A stretch of 64,000 nucleotides of DNA, taken from assembly GCA_003988855.1 (NCBI GenBank), contig QYAI01000026.1, forward strand, positions 372,001 to 436,000. Direction: 5' to 3'. Origin of the DNA: Arachnopeziza araneosa. Taxonomy: Eukaryota > Ascomycota > Leotiomycetes > Helotiales > Arachnopezizaceae. Below the pieces are notes generated by a model that was not told the DNA's origin, ran no database searches, and was given only the letters and a program-made list of their open reading frames with translations. Below are positions 1-10,872 of the stretch, one piece after another. How positions within the stretch are numbered: the first letter of the stretch is position 1; every line of letters begins with the position of its first letter. A program made the position numbers and the translations under genes.

Positions 1-525
1 GGCTCTAAGATGCTTTTTGACCGTAATTGGGAAATATGTGCCACCTTTAACAGTGCTGTCGTTTGCCACGATCATGCATGTAACCCCTTCAATCACTCCT
101 ACACCAGTAATGACCCCACCAGCAGGAACCTCAGCGTCTGGATACAGTTCATGGCCAGCAAATGTAGAAAGCTCTAAGAATGAGGATCCTGGGTCTATCA
201 GAGCCGTGACTCTATCTCTCGGAAGCATCTTCTTCCTGGCAATATGCTTCTCCCGAGCTTTGAAAGGCCCCCCTTCTTGTATTTTCTTCGTCAGATCCCT
301 TATTTTTGCCATAACTTCTCCCATTTGCGCCGCATTTTCCTTAAATTCTTGGGAAGACGGATCTACATTGGTAGGCAGTACCGAAATTGCATTTGCTTGG
401 TGGGGAGCACAATAGTTAGCTGCCCCTCGGTTCGTAGCAAGAGGGAGGATCTTAGGTTGGAAACATCGTTTTGTTCGGCAGCGGAGGAGCTTGAGAGCTT
501 CTCTTGAAGCTTCAAAAGAAAACAT
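1..525 (-). CDS. mccB: Methylcrotonoyl-CoA carboxylase subunit beta, 5' part (MCCB), cut by window edge
   Basis: Carboxyltransferase subunit of 3-methylcrotonyl-CoA carboxylase, a mitochondrial matrix enzyme of leucine breakdown. The ATG is at 525 on the minus strand and 175 codons stay open to base 1 without an intron. The first ~45 residues are basic and lack acidic stretches, as expected of a mitochondrial presequence. They are followed by family-typical segments: LPTNVDPSSQEFKENA, then KARKKHIAR-type KAREKHIARKKMLPRDR, then LIDPGSSFLELSTFAGHELY and PAGGVITGVG. The acyl-CoA and carboxybiotin sites lie beyond the edge. It is divergently paired with isovaleryl-CoA dehydrogenase (start-to-start gap 255 bp), which supports the assignment and suggests co-regulation. 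Propionyl-CoA carboxylase beta is the main alternative, but the N-terminal motif order fits MCCB better. Confidence 0.93.
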   Translation of the reverse strand, partial: MFSFEASREALKLLRCRTKRCFQPKILPLATNRGAANYCAPHQANAISVLPTNVDPSSQEFKENAAQMGEVMAKIRDLTKKIQEGGPFKAREKHIARKKMLPRDRVTALIDPGSSFLELSTFAGHELYPDAEVPAGGVITGVGVIEGVTCMIVANDSTVKGGTYFPITVKKHLRA

Positions 526-780
526 GATGAAATCCTCGGCGGACTGCAGCAGCAGCAGGAGGAGGAGGAGAATTCTTGAGATCCTACATAGATCCTTAAG
601 CTTGTTGACATGATGTTAAGGACGGCAAACCGCGGCTTAGAGAGGAGTTGACCCCAGACATGGAGAAGACAGGGGTGTCGGGAAGTGGGAACGCCGTGTT
701 GCTCCACAGCCAGTGTACTGCATCTTCATATAAATATCACAATGTAGAACTGAGTCTTGCCTCTAATATTATCTTTCAAA
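526..780. promoter_or_regulatory. Shared bidirectional promoter of mccB and ivdA
   Basis: A 255-bp gap lies between the two start codons of consecutive leucine-degradation enzymes, so both promoters must sit here. A CCGCGG palindrome with a nearby upstream CGG is visible at 622-635, the kind of triplet bound by Zn2Cys6 regulators, and an AGGGG (STRE-like) word lies near 670. A CT/GCAGCAG run at 541-570 is probably leader sequence. Function of these words is inference only. Confidence 0.55.
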
Positions 781-2110
781 ATGGCGATGGTCAAGCGGGT
801 TCTGTCTCTACCAATTCAGCCAGCACTTCATTTGAGAGCCAAATCGCAGCTCATAGTCTTAAGCTCACGCCGACATGCCTCCTCCAAACATCCAAAGGGT
901 TTTGAACCACCAACAACCGCAGATCTCTTAGAGCTCCGAGAAAGAGTCCAAGAATTTACGCGGCGTGAGATATCAGAGGAGATAGCTGCAAAAACCGACA
1001 AGACCAATGCATTCCCTAATGAGATGTGGCAGAAGCTTGGGGATGCGGGGTTCTTAGGAATGACTGCAGATGAAGACGTTGGAGGGCTGGCTATGGGGTA
1101 TCAGGCACACTGTATAGTTATGGAAGAGATTTCCAGAGCATCAGGATCGATTGGGTTGAGTTATGCTGCACATTCTCAGCTATGCGTTAACCAATTACAG
1201 TTGAATGGAAACCAGGTACAGAAAGAGAAATTCCTCCCGGGACTCATAGCTGGGACAAGCATTGGTGCTTTGGCAATGTCTGAAAGTGGAGCAGGGAGTG
1301 ATGTCGTCAGCATGCGAACTACTGCAAAAGCTGTTGACGGAGGCTACCTACTCAATGGGACCAAGATGTGGATCACGAATGGCCCAGATGCCAATGTGAT
1401 TGTGGTATATGCGAAAACGGAGCCAGATAAAGCATCCAAAGGTATCACTGCATTCATCGTGGAGAAGGACTCTCAGGGATTCAGCTGTGCTCGAAAACTA
1501 GACAAGATGGGAATGCGTGGAAGCAATACTGGAGAGTTAGTCTTTGATGGGGTGTTTGTCCCAAAAGAGAACGTCCTCGGAGAAGTAAACAGGGGTGTCA
1601 AAGTATTAATGGAAGGTTTGGATCTGGAACGTCTTGTTCTCAGTGCTGGACCTCTTGGAATTATGCAAGCTGCTATGGATGTTGCATTACCCTTCACCCA
1701 TCAAAGAAAACAGTTTGGAAGTCCAATTGCTCATAATCAGCTTGTCCAGGGCAAGTTGGCAGATATGTACACAAAGCTACAGGCTGCCCGAGCTTACACA
1801 TATGACACCGCAAGGAAAGTTGATGAAGTCGGGCAAATCCGTACGCAGGATTGTGCTGGGGCGATTCTCTATGCTGCGGAAAGAGCTACAGAGTGTTCTC
1901 TAGATTGTATTCAGCTTTTAGGTGGCATGGGATACGTCGAAGAAATGCCCGCATCGAGGTTATTGCGAGAGTATGTCTTCAATTCTTGGATGTTTTCTTG
2001 TGGCTAACCTTAAAAGTGCAAAATTGTACGAAATAGGTGCTGGGACGACTGAAATCAGGAAGATGGTCATTGGAAGGGTGAGTTCCGCTATCAACCTCGT
2101 CAGGGAGTAA
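781..2110 (+). CDS. ivdA: Isovaleryl-CoA dehydrogenase, mitochondrial
   Basis: FAD-dependent acyl-CoA dehydrogenase that turns isovaleryl-CoA into 3-methylcrotonyl-CoA in the mitochondrial matrix. Exons 781-1970 and 2017-2110 (46-nt intron) give 427 residues, the usual family length. The basic, Ser/Leu-rich first ~35 residues look like a presequence. Visible landmarks are LAMSESGAGSDV (acyl-CoA dehydrogenase signature 1), MWITNGP, GLDLERLVLSAGPLG, which carries the glutamate used as catalytic base in isovaleryl-CoA dehydrogenases, and QLLGGMGYVEEMPASRLLRD with KLYEIGAGTTEI (signature 2, split by the intron). The ATG at 781 was chosen because the frame upstream has no other ATG. It lies head to head with mccB, the gene for the next enzyme in the pathway. 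Confidence 0.96.
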
Positions 2111-2555
2111 ACACTCATCGGTTTAGGCCTTCAATAAAGAATACAGTACCTACGCTCCATGAGCTTCTACTTTCAAGTAATGTGGGCTAGTTGTTCCGGT
2201 TAGAGACTCAAGTTCCAGAAATGAAGTTGCACATCTGAATGGTTTGGACGTGACAACCACGAATGCACGTGGTTTGTTGTGTATTTATTACAGAAGACAC
2301 GTAAAGAGACCTTGATTTTAACTCACAATATTGCTGATAATTTCTATTCGTCACCGACAGGTATAATCCACTGGAAGGTTGGTCTGCATTGAGTGACTTG
2401 AATACTAAGTACGAAAAAGGACATAAGGCATGATGGCATTTCCTGCCAGAGTATCGTAAACACCCATCCATCCACTGAAACTCCTAGCAAAATCCCTCCC
2501 ATCCATTTTTACTTAATTAACGCCTATAACCCAAACCATTTTATTCTACCTCAGT
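2111..2555. other. Convergent intergenic region
   Basis: 445 bp between the convergent 3' ends of ivdA and the membrane protein gene. It is AT-rich, with AATAAA-like words near 2133 that could serve polyadenylation. I see no gene in it. Confidence 0.5.
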
Positions 2556-3656
2556 TCACTCTCCTTCTTTCTCGTTAACCGTAGCTTCCTCATATTGCGG
2601 CGGCGGACCTTGAGGCTCGAGGCAGCTCTTGGCTTGCTCGTCATCTGTAGCTATTTCCTCCTGCCAAACTACAGTATATTTTGCTTGGTTGCGGCGGAAC
2701 AAAATTCTCCAGATGAGGATAGCAGCGTGGCCAACAACCATGCCAACTAGGCTAGCAGTAATGCCAACCGTGATTCCAATAAGCACGGGAATAAAAACAT
2801 GTAAGACGATGCCACGTAGGAATCGAGAGAAGCCGCTATGTCTATGGTGATGTCGCCAGGGGCGGTGAGCTCCATGAGGTCGAGGACCGTAGGGAAGCTT
2901 GTGGCCGGGGCGATCTGAGTGAACCTGCGGTTTATGTTCTTGGGAGTATGACGAACTGGTCTTGCTTCCGCAAGCAGCCTTCAACTTAGAGAGTCGGTCA
3001 GCGAAGATGGCTTGCCATTTACAGAGAAGAGTAGTGCATTCTTGTTCATCGTCTGTAGGGCTCATAGATGAGCTCTTTGGTGCCGTGATAGTAGCATCTC
3101 CAATCATCAGCTTTCCACTTGGAGTTTTGAGAAGTTTGATTTCAACGCTTGGGATGCCATTCAAGAACCGGTTGGCAACCTCCATTATTTCGAGACGGAT
3201 CTCAACAAGGTCGATTTGATCATTGTTGGAGAATGCAAGTGGGTGTCTGATTGCGACAGAATACCCTAATGTGGGTGTTGATGCTTGCTCCCAGGTGTCG
3301 TCCGGTTTCTTGATCATTTGTGACGCAGTCAAAGGCCCCAGGAAAGCAGTTGATAGTGGATCCATAGGGTAAAGCGGTTGTCCATTGAGCATGAGTGTAT
3401 CAATACCGTCGTGTGCGATGGAGAAGTTGAGCTGGAGAATACTGTCTTGAACTATGTGTGTCTTGCTCTCGAGATCTGTCACAACAGGGCAGCCAGGACA
3501 GTTAATCTCCATAATGCGTCCATCAACGGCGATAGCATCTTCGAAGGGAAGGGTTTTGATGATATCGGTGTCGGCATTCGAGATCTCAGGTGGGATAAGG
3601 AAGGCTTGGGAGAGACTCGCAGCGGCCGCGAGGGCTCCAAGTTGTGTGAAAAGCAT
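2556..3656 (-). CDS. Fungal secretory-pathway single-pass membrane protein (DUF7728-like) with cytosolic PPxY
   Basis: Intronless, 366 residues from the ATG at 3656; a longer reading would need a TTG start. Residues 1-19 form a clear signal peptide (MLFTQLGALAAAASLSQA). A lumenal/extracellular region of ~220 residues follows, carrying a CPGCP motif near residue 55. After it come a His/Arg/Pro-rich stretch, one strong membrane segment (around residues 275-310, VFIPVLIGITVGITASLVG onward) and a ~55-residue acidic tail. The tail contains PPPQYEEA, a PPxY motif of the kind bound by Nedd4/Rsp5 WW domains. The layout resembles a fungal DUF7728 family as I remember it, but that name is a guess from memory. 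The biochemical role is unknown. The neighbours are unrelated enzymes. Confidence 0.75.
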   Translation of the reverse strand: MLFTQLGALAAAASLSQAFLIPPEISNADTDIIKTLPFEDAIAVDGRIMEINCPGCPVVTDLESKTHIVQDSILQLNFSIAHDGIDTLMLNGQPLYPMDPLSTAFLGPLTASQMIKKPDDTWEQASTPTLGYSVAIRHPLAFSNNDQIDLVEIRLEIMEVANRFLNGIPSVEIKLLKTPSGKLMIGDATITAPKSSSMSPTDDEQECTTLLCKWQAIFADRLSKLKAACGSKTSSSYSQEHKPQVHSDRPGHKLPYGPRPHGAHRPWRHHHRHSGFSRFLRGIVLHVFIPVLIGITVGITASLVGMVVGHAAILIWRILFRRNQAKYTVVWQEEIATDDEQAKSCLEPQGPPPQYEEATVNEKEGE

Positions 3657-4277
3657 GCTGATGCTCTTGATGATCAAGCGCGTAGATTCTAGAAGATCGC
3701 TTTGATAATTCGAGATGGGTTTGATGATGAAGGCCGGCTTCGAAGGTTCTTTGTAGTAGGTCGGATACGTCGTGTGATGGAATGATGATGGACCCCATGC
3801 AGTCTCGCCACTTGTTGGCTAAACTCCTTTCAGACAGTCGGGCTTCGGCTCGAATCTACGAATCACTCCAGGTACCTAGATGTTGTTCATTGTAATTTAC
3901 TATTCTCCTCCTCAACTGGATTTGTTGAACCGTCATCCAAGCCTCGAGCGTAGAGAGCTCCCCTGTTATTTAAGACTCGTCCGCTGTAAGGAAGACTTGC
4001 GTAGCTTTTCCACCCCTGAACGATCACTTCTTCACTTGTTCAGGGGAGTGATCTGCAGCAGAACGTCATGGCTTTGAGAAGGAAGTAGCTTGGTGAATCC
4101 GCGAAAGCTCGATAGGAAGCAGAGTCCTTCTCTTATGTTCATTCAACCCAATCGTTCTACATCTTCAAACCTCGTTTTATGGCAACGCAGTATTGGTTGC
4201 CTCTATTTCATTATCCTAATTGCTGCATATCTTGAATTCAATCCCATTTTTTACCTGCCTTCCACCCAGCTTCAACA
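3657..4277. promoter_or_regulatory. Divergent promoter region
   Basis: 621 bp between the divergent membrane-protein and SDR genes. The part next to the SDR is pyrimidine-rich, as is usual for fungal leaders. No ORF with coding character or RNA gene was recognised. Confidence 0.5.
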
Positions 4278-5694
4278 ATGAAGCTCCCTTCTCAACTGCT
4301 TCGGCAGACAACTGGAGCTGTGAGAACGCAGAGATCAATTGTCTCTCATACCACTCCGATTCGGGCTTTCCAGCGCCCACTACATACTACACCCTCAGCG
4401 TTAAGGAATGAGAAGAATGATGCGCAGCACGAGGGTTCATTTGCCAGAACGGATCCTTCGGTTGAACTTGAGTATCCCGATGAACGCGATCTACCTTCCG
4501 AAAGAACCGTTCAAGGGCGAGGAGGTGTACACTACAAACGTACCCTTGCCTCGTTTTCTCTTGAGGGCAGAGTTGGCGTAGTCACTGGGGGTGCTAGAGG
4601 CTTAGGTCTCGTCATGAGTCAAGCAAGTGAGGATTCCCGGGCTTTACTATTCCTTTGCTTGTCTTGCTCCTGAAGTAAATTATATCAAGTAATGTACTCT
4701 GCAGATAATCGCAATCAGGAATATCCAGTCCCCCTTACTTCAAATTACACTGCAAAGGGAAGCTGCTGACCGGTGTGGTTATAGTGGTCATTAGTGGAGC
4801 AGAAGTTGCAATTGTAGACTTGAACAGTAGGTTCGAATCAGCTTCGACGATATCTTGTTGACTTGCCGCAGAGGAAGAAGCAGAGAGACAAGCCGAGGAG
4901 CTTCTCAAATCTTTCGTGAAAGAGAACCCAGGAGCAGACAAGTATTCTAGTCCTATGCAAGTCAATTGTTAGTACTAACGAGCATCAAGAGTTCCCAAAG
5001 TCACCGCTCATTATGCCAATGTCTCCTCTCAGGAATCTGTCGAAGCCGCAATCGCCGAGATTGTCGAGCGACATGGAAAGATTGATAACCTCGTCACCTC
5101 AGCCGGTTTCACAGAGAACTTTGAAGCAATAAACTACCCAATCGACCGCGTAAGAAAGCTCTGGGGCGTCAATGTGGATGGCACGTATCTGTTCGCAGTC
5201 GCGGTTGCTAAGCACTTGATGGAGAGGAAGGCACAAGGAAGTATGGTTTTTATTGGTAGTATGTCCGGAGCTGTGGTCAATGTACCACAACCCCAAGCTC
5301 CGTACAACGCATCTAAGGCTGCTGTTCGACATCTAGCTGCTAGTTTGGCTGTCGAGTGGGCTCATGCCGGCATTCGAGTAAATTGTATCTCTCCCGGATA
5401 TATGCTTACTGCTTTGTGAGTCTTGAGTCTCGGCTTGATGTAGTGATTTTAACGTAGAATAGGACGGAGAAGATTCTTGACGACAACCCCGACCTTAAAA
5501 AACAATGGACTTCTCTTATTCCTCAGGGGAAAATGGGAAACCCAGAAGATTTGATGGGTGCAGTGACCTTCTTGTCTTCTGATGCCTCTTCCTATATCAC
5601 TGGCGAGTCAACCAAACCCTGTTTTCTCCATCACTCTCTCTAACTCCAACTAGGGGCAGATCTGCGTGTGGACGGAGGCTACACAGTCACATAG
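4278..5694 (+). CDS. Short-chain dehydrogenase/reductase, mitochondrial-type (D-arabinitol/sorbitol dehydrogenase-like)
   Basis: NAD(P)-dependent classical SDR, 355 residues from six exons: 4278-4626, 4785-4826, 4872-4941, 4990-5415, 5463-5602, 5654-5694. All joins keep frame. The first ~95 residues are a basic, Ser/Thr-rich leader likely to target mitochondria. Next come the Rossmann TGGARGLG motif (about 102-109), a GAEVAIVDLN strand, VTSAG in place of the usual NNAG, the catalytic Ser in IGSMSG, YNASK (catalytic Tyr and Lys), VNCISPGYM and the C-terminal GADLRVDGGYT. The last intron (5603-5653) uses a GC donor instead of GT. Substrate is not determinable; fungal polyol dehydrogenases are the nearest group I recognise. 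Confidence 0.88.
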
Positions 5695-7181
5695 TTTTCA
5701 GACTATTCAAATAGAACCGTGGTTGTGGATTACTAGGCTTGGATTCGAGTTACAAGGGGCATTTCATTAGCATATAGAGATGAGTCTAGAAGTAGAGCTG
5801 TGCAATTTATCCTATCTATGAACGAAGACGGCTCCCACAACTGTTACTTTGTACTGAAATTGGGATATAATCCCGAAAACCTTATTTTTTTTATTTTTAT
5901 AAAAAATCAAATAAAAAAAGGTGATCTTGTGGGATCGAGCCAGCTGGGATTCCTCAGAGCCAACGACTTTGGTGTCTATCAATCGCCCTCAACGCCTCTC
6001 GTTAAGAATAGCTTATATACACTTGAATATATTCATGATTCAACATGTCCTACCGATGCTAAAGACTGCGTTTGTCGCAGACAATCAATCTGAGGGAAGA
6101 ATCTAGGCTGTCCTCGACATTATTGTTAGTAATACCAATCTCGATGTTTTCTCAACCTATATTTTTTTCTCTCGGTCATCAGCCACTCAAACCACGCCTC
6201 AGCCCTAAACCGTGAGAAGGTTGCACGAGATCTAGACCTTCGGAAAATGATAACCCAGAAATTATAGAGTCTGCAATGGCCCCTTGGCCCCTAAGTGGGT
6301 GTCCCTAATCCGGGGGACAGGAAATAGTTGTCGGTACTAGGTCGGCGCTCTCATGGGAAGTTGACCCAACCGCGGAGAATTTCTGGGCTAGGAGTCCCCA
6401 AAAACGTGGTGCATGCGTCAGGCGCGGAGCCAGCGTTGGTGGGTTTGAGAGGGAGGGCTGGCGTGGTTTGGGAATGAGCAGATGTATAAGAATCCCGAGA
6501 ACCCGGTTGGAGCGGGTTGCTCAGTGGTCTAGACCTCTTGTTATCGGAGCACTGATCAGTCAGTTGAGACGAGATGGAAGCGAGGGAGGGGGGGAGAAAA
6601 AAAAAGGGAAAATTTGCGGTCGTTTTCTAGCCAGGGAATGGAGAGGCAAGAGAGAGTTTCCAACACACAATCATAACAAAATCCTGGCTTGAAATTGTTC
6701 TCATCTCTGGGACTTGTTTTTCTGGGGGCCAAGAAGCAGCGTGGTAACGAAGCCAGCACCGTTCTCACAGGAGGAGAGAGTGTGATCAAAGATATCATCT
6801 ATCACATTTCCAGGGAAGCGGCGAGGGTGCTGCCGAACCGCACCCAGCCGCAGGTACAGGGCTCGGTCAGTGGCAGAAGGTGGGATGCGGTGGGGGTTTG
6901 TACGACCAGAGATGCGCGGAAAAGGGCCTCTGAGGAGGAAACGTTCTGGAAGAGGGCGGACCATTGGTGCGACCGGCCGCCAGCATTCCCGAGGAGGGTC
7001 AGATGATGGAAGGATGGGGATGGGATGAGGCTGAAAAGGCCAGATAGGGGAGAGGCGAGCAGTTTGGGTTTGTCATGGAATGAAGCTTCGATAGCTGCGC
7101 ATGTGTGTGTGCCGGGATGCAGGACACGACGAGGGGAATGAAGATGACGCTCTTGGGAGGGCGGGCCAAGAGGGAAGAGGG

Positions 7182-7229
7182 ACGAGGGGACGAGGGGACG
7201 AGGGGACGAGGGGACGAGGGGACGAGGGG
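7182..7229. repeat. 8-bp minisatellite, 6 perfect copies of ACGAGGGG
   Basis: Six head-to-tail copies of ACGAGGGG are read directly from the sequence, directly followed by a degenerate GGACCAGGAA repeat. Confidence 0.95.
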
Positions 7230-7256
7230 ACCAGGAAGGACCAGGAAGAACGCGAG

Positions 7257-7282
7257 CGAGAGAGAGAGAGAGAGAGAGAGAG
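7257..7282. repeat. (GA)13 microsatellite
   Basis: Uninterrupted alternating GA/AG of about 26 bp, inside the low-complexity leader region. Confidence 0.95.
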
Positions 7283-7606
7283 GACGCAAGAGCGCAAGAA
7301 TGGCGGGAGCTGGCCTTCACCCCCGATGGCAGCGCGGAGAGTGGACAACAATATACTCCAAGTCTGGTACTCACTCTCCCACATCTGCGGTGTTGCACCA
7401 GAATAGGAACCGTGAATGGCTCTTCCCGCTCTCGGCTATATCAAACAATTTCGCACATCACACGACGTGTGTGCAAGCAAGGAGGGAGGTCAGCAGGAGA
7501 GGCGACTCGGTGCCCGGGACGATTCCGGCATTGAGACTGTGACCACATGAGGTACATGGCCGTTGTCAAGCTGGTAGAAGCGGTGAGGAAGAGCAGAGCA
7601 GAGACC

Positions 7607-7634
7607 TTTTTTTTTTTTTTTTTTTTTTTTTTTT
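7607..7634. repeat. Poly-T tract (T28)
   Basis: 28 consecutive T, followed by a CTTTCC/CTCCCT pyrimidine run. The exact length may be affected by sequencing. Confidence 0.9.
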
Positions 7635-8397
7635 CTTTCCTTCTCTCCCTTTCTCTCCCTGGACCTGGAGCTGCACGTCGGCAGAAGGGTGCATCCTCCT
7701 CCAAGCTCCATGGTCGGGCTTTGACGCCTCGCATCGTCGCGGATCCAGCTCCTGTGCGGCACTGCACCGTAGGCTCGGAGACATGCACCAACCTGGCCTG
7801 CCTACTTTTGCCTCTTCGCCTCTAGTCCAGGTACTTGTTGATTGCAAGCTCCACACTCCCGCGGACACAGTCATCATCATCACCATCATCGTCCTCATCA
7901 CAAATCAGACGCGTGTGCAGCAAGGAAAGGTGGAGCGGAGGAGGAAGAGGCAGAGGAAGAGGAAGAGGAGGAGGAGGATCGGAAGATGGTAACAATGGTT
8001 GGCTGTCGCTACGCCGTGGAGATTCATGGTCCCTAGTGGAGAAGGAGGTGAAGAATACTTGACTCTTTCCCTAAGTTTGGACCTTCTTTAGCTCTCTCTC
8101 TCTTCATATAAGCCGAAGACTGGAAAGGAGGACTAGTCCACAAGGCGACGCCACGAGCATAAATTAAGGCGATTTGACCATCTTTTATCCCCGGGTGGCA
8201 TCGATTGATAAAGGCACACCGATCCGCCTTTTGTTCTAGCCCCTCGTTCGTCACAAGTTTTGAACCGATCTTTTTACCTTCCCTACCCTGCCCTGACCTG
8301 ACCAGACCGACCTACCTACCTACCTGACCTGAACTCTGGTCTTGTCTTGTCTTGCTTTGCTGATCCTGCTGGAACGGAGACCTTTCCTCCTACTGTC

Positions 8398-8418
8398 CCT
8401 CCTCCTCCTCCTCCTCCT
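8398..8418. repeat. (CCT)7 microsatellite
   Basis: Seven CCT units within the C/T-rich leader upstream of the DUF1752 gene. Confidence 0.9.
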
Positions 8419-9187
8419 CCCCCTCCCCTTCTTGTCTCCTCTGCTTGGCTCCCATGCTCTCTCATTCGCATGACATAGCAGCTACCCACGCAGACATGAA
8501 GAGACAGGACAAGCACAGCTCCGGGTACGAGACTTTTTGGTGACTCGTGCTCCCATTCCCTACCTATCAGTTACCTCTATCAAGGATCGCTACCCCCCTG
8601 GGAACTGCTCATTAGCTGTCGTTTCTCCTCCAGTCTGTCTTTACTCCAACAACAAGCTTGGTACGTATGGTGCTGATTCTCCTCCACCGTCTGGTCCGTC
8701 TTTGCATTCAAGTCCTCTTCTCCCTCCGGCCATGCTCTCAGCATTACCCAATCTGATCATCTCAACCCAGACTATCCCATCGACCGCCGCTCTGAGCAGC
8801 TAAACGAGAAACTCTCCCACCATTAATCTACCATAGAAAAGCGGTTTTGGCTTGACATCGGAGCTTGAAACAAACCGAAACGGAACGCCCTCAGCTTGAC
8901 CGCCTCAGACGGCCATTCGACCAAAAACTGCTTGTGATCACGTTCAGGATTGGACGAAAGAGAGAAAGCAATTACTCATTAATGCAAGGCGCACCTGTCC
9001 ACCAACACAAAAGATATCGACACCACGCCTTCCATCCTTTTCCACTATTTATCGTGGGAATTCGCTGTCTGGATGCAGCTTCACTGACGCTTCTCAATCC
9101 TCCGACGCAGCATCTTTCTTGGTAGGCTCGCCTGCCTTGAAAGAGCTGCTGTCCACTTGCCGCTCTTCGCCTTGGCGCGTCTTAAGG

Positions 9188-10872
9188 ATGCCGGTCCTCA
9201 AAGGAATAGTAGTGACCTCGGCTCGTATTGAGAGAGATATTGATAGAATTGACAATGAGCCTTTGGATCAGGCCGATATTGCCAAACTCTGGAAAGGTAG
9301 CTAGCTATTCAGCAAGGTTTTGTTTGAGACGATGAACCTGATTCATGATAGTTTACACCACTACACAACGAAGGCTTCTCGATCCCACGGCCGAACGCTT
9401 GGAGAATCTTTGGTGGCGTATTTGGGGGAGCAGAAAGAAGCAGCTAAAAGGGGCTGTCGTTGCGAGACTCTTCGCCCAGATATCAGATGGTCAGTCATTT
9501 TTGCCTCTCGAAGGACCTTCGGACGGAGATGAAGCAGTCCCACCAGCGGTATGAGCTGTCTGACCATCCCCGTAGTGTGAAGGTACTAACGGTTTATTCT
9601 CAGAACACAACTATCCGCCATGGGCCGGGAACTTCGAGCACCACAGCACTACATCACCAGAATCAAAGCAGGCCAAGCACTACGTCTTCCTCAACAGCGT
9701 CAAAGGCCCCTGTTCCAATGCCGCATCCTATTTTAAAGAAGACGAGAGGTCCATCAGCCACTGGACCGCGGCCAACAGCACGCTTCATCTCACCGCATGA
9801 GTCACAGGATGACTCAGATTCGACATCTCCAGTGAGTCCGAATGCTCATGTTATTATTCAGCCGCCTTCTGGTCCTCCTTCTCCCTCTACAGATTCCCAG
9901 GAGCCGAGATCGGATAAAAAAAGCACAACTTCCATGAAAAAAAAAGCTAGCTTCATCGCATCAAAGGGGAAAAGGAGAAGACCTCTGGTTGGTAGAAGGC
10001 AAAATTCGCACACTTCGCAGTCGTCGACTGAAAGTCCGGCTAAGAGTTACGATGTCACACATACCGGGACGAGTACACAGTCATCCTCTGAGAAGAACTC
10101 GCCCTCGTTTGCTGAGCAGCCGCGCAAACCGCAGTCTAAGTTTCAAGAACACTTTTCTCCTACCTCGAGCTCTGTTACAACTCAAAAAACCATGAGAAAA
10201 AGAGACTCGTTACGGAGCTCGGACGCAAAGTCTACCTCCCCCAGGATGGCTTCCCAAGAAAATCAGATGGGCATGGTACAGGAGCAAGAAACTGTAGCCA
10301 CCGGTGATCCGGGTCCATCTCACCCACCTCGCCAAATTGGAAACAACCAACAATCATATAAAACCCCTATCCCAGAACAGTTAGAGGAAATTGAGATGCA
10401 GAAGAGTCTCCTTGAAGAAGCCAGCGCGCGGTTGAAGAGGGAAGTGGCGGGTACCGAAACCACTACTGAAGACGCCAAACAACCGTCTCGGACTCTACAG
10501 CATACACTGAGGTCCAGATCAGAAGGGAAACTCTCCTCGAAAGGCAAGGGTGTGGCAAGTTTGGCCCCGACCTTGACTGCCGTGAGCGGAAAGATGGATC
10601 TGTCTGATTCAAGTGATGCGCCTCCCAAGTCAAGGTCCAGTTCTGCAAGCTTGGCCAAAGGGAAAGGTCGTGATTCAGAGGAATTGAGACGGGCTGAAAT
10701 GTTTACAAAGAGACCAGTTCCGCCTGTCCAACCAAAAATTGATGCTGATGCAACTAACACACTTAGCAAAAGTAAGAGCCAACTTACTTTATTGCTTGAA
10801 AGGGATCGAGCAAGGACTGGTGAGAAGCAGCCTGAAAAGGGTAAAAGTAAGGGATCCAAGAGCGGAGCTTAA
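9188..10872 (+). CDS. DUF1752/DUF3295-type regulator (fungal, nitrogen/TOR-linked family)
   Basis: Exons 9188-9296, 9352-9548 and 9604-10872 (two 55-nt introns, the second with a TACTAAC branch) give 524 residues. Spliced residues ~30-85 form the DUF1752 core: LWKVYTTTQRRLLDPTAERL then ENLWWRIWG, split by the first intron. The rest is low-complexity, Ser/Thr/Lys-rich and probably disordered, with the recurrent PILKKTRG and RPTARFISPHE motifs, a short helical stretch (about 330-350, LEEIEMQKSLLEEASARLKR) and the C-terminal Leu-containing STSL-like motif KSKSQLTLLLERDRA. DUF1752/DUF3295 occur in fungal regulators, including Mks1- and GATA-factor-type nitrogen control proteins; no zinc finger is present here. 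The direct role of this protein is not known. It has an exceptionally long upstream region. Confidence 0.82.

Larger units (their letters stand above)
5695..9187. other. 3.5-kb gene-less, low-complexity region upstream of the DUF1752 gene
   Basis: No reading frame here looks coding; those present are made of repeats. It holds an AT-rich hairpin-like segment (about 5883-5920, T/A runs), then GC-richer DNA from 6.2 kb. Simple repeats follow: an 8-bp minisatellite (7182-7229), (GA)n (7257-7282), T28 (7607-7634), ATC/GGA-rich stretches (7868-7980) and (CCT)7 (8398-8418). The last ~1.2 kb is strongly C/T-rich, like a long fungal 5' leader. It probably contains a long promoter and 5' UTR of the next gene, perhaps with a non-coding RNA; that is inference. 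Confidence 0.6.

Noticed and set aside
7105..7542. Open frames on both strands through the GA/ACGAGGGG repeats
   Set aside because: Composition is pure simple repeat in every frame; no start context, introns or known motif.
10320..10859. Open frame antisense to the DUF1752 gene
   Set aside because: Ser/Leu-rich shadow of a Lys/Ser/Thr-rich coding strand.
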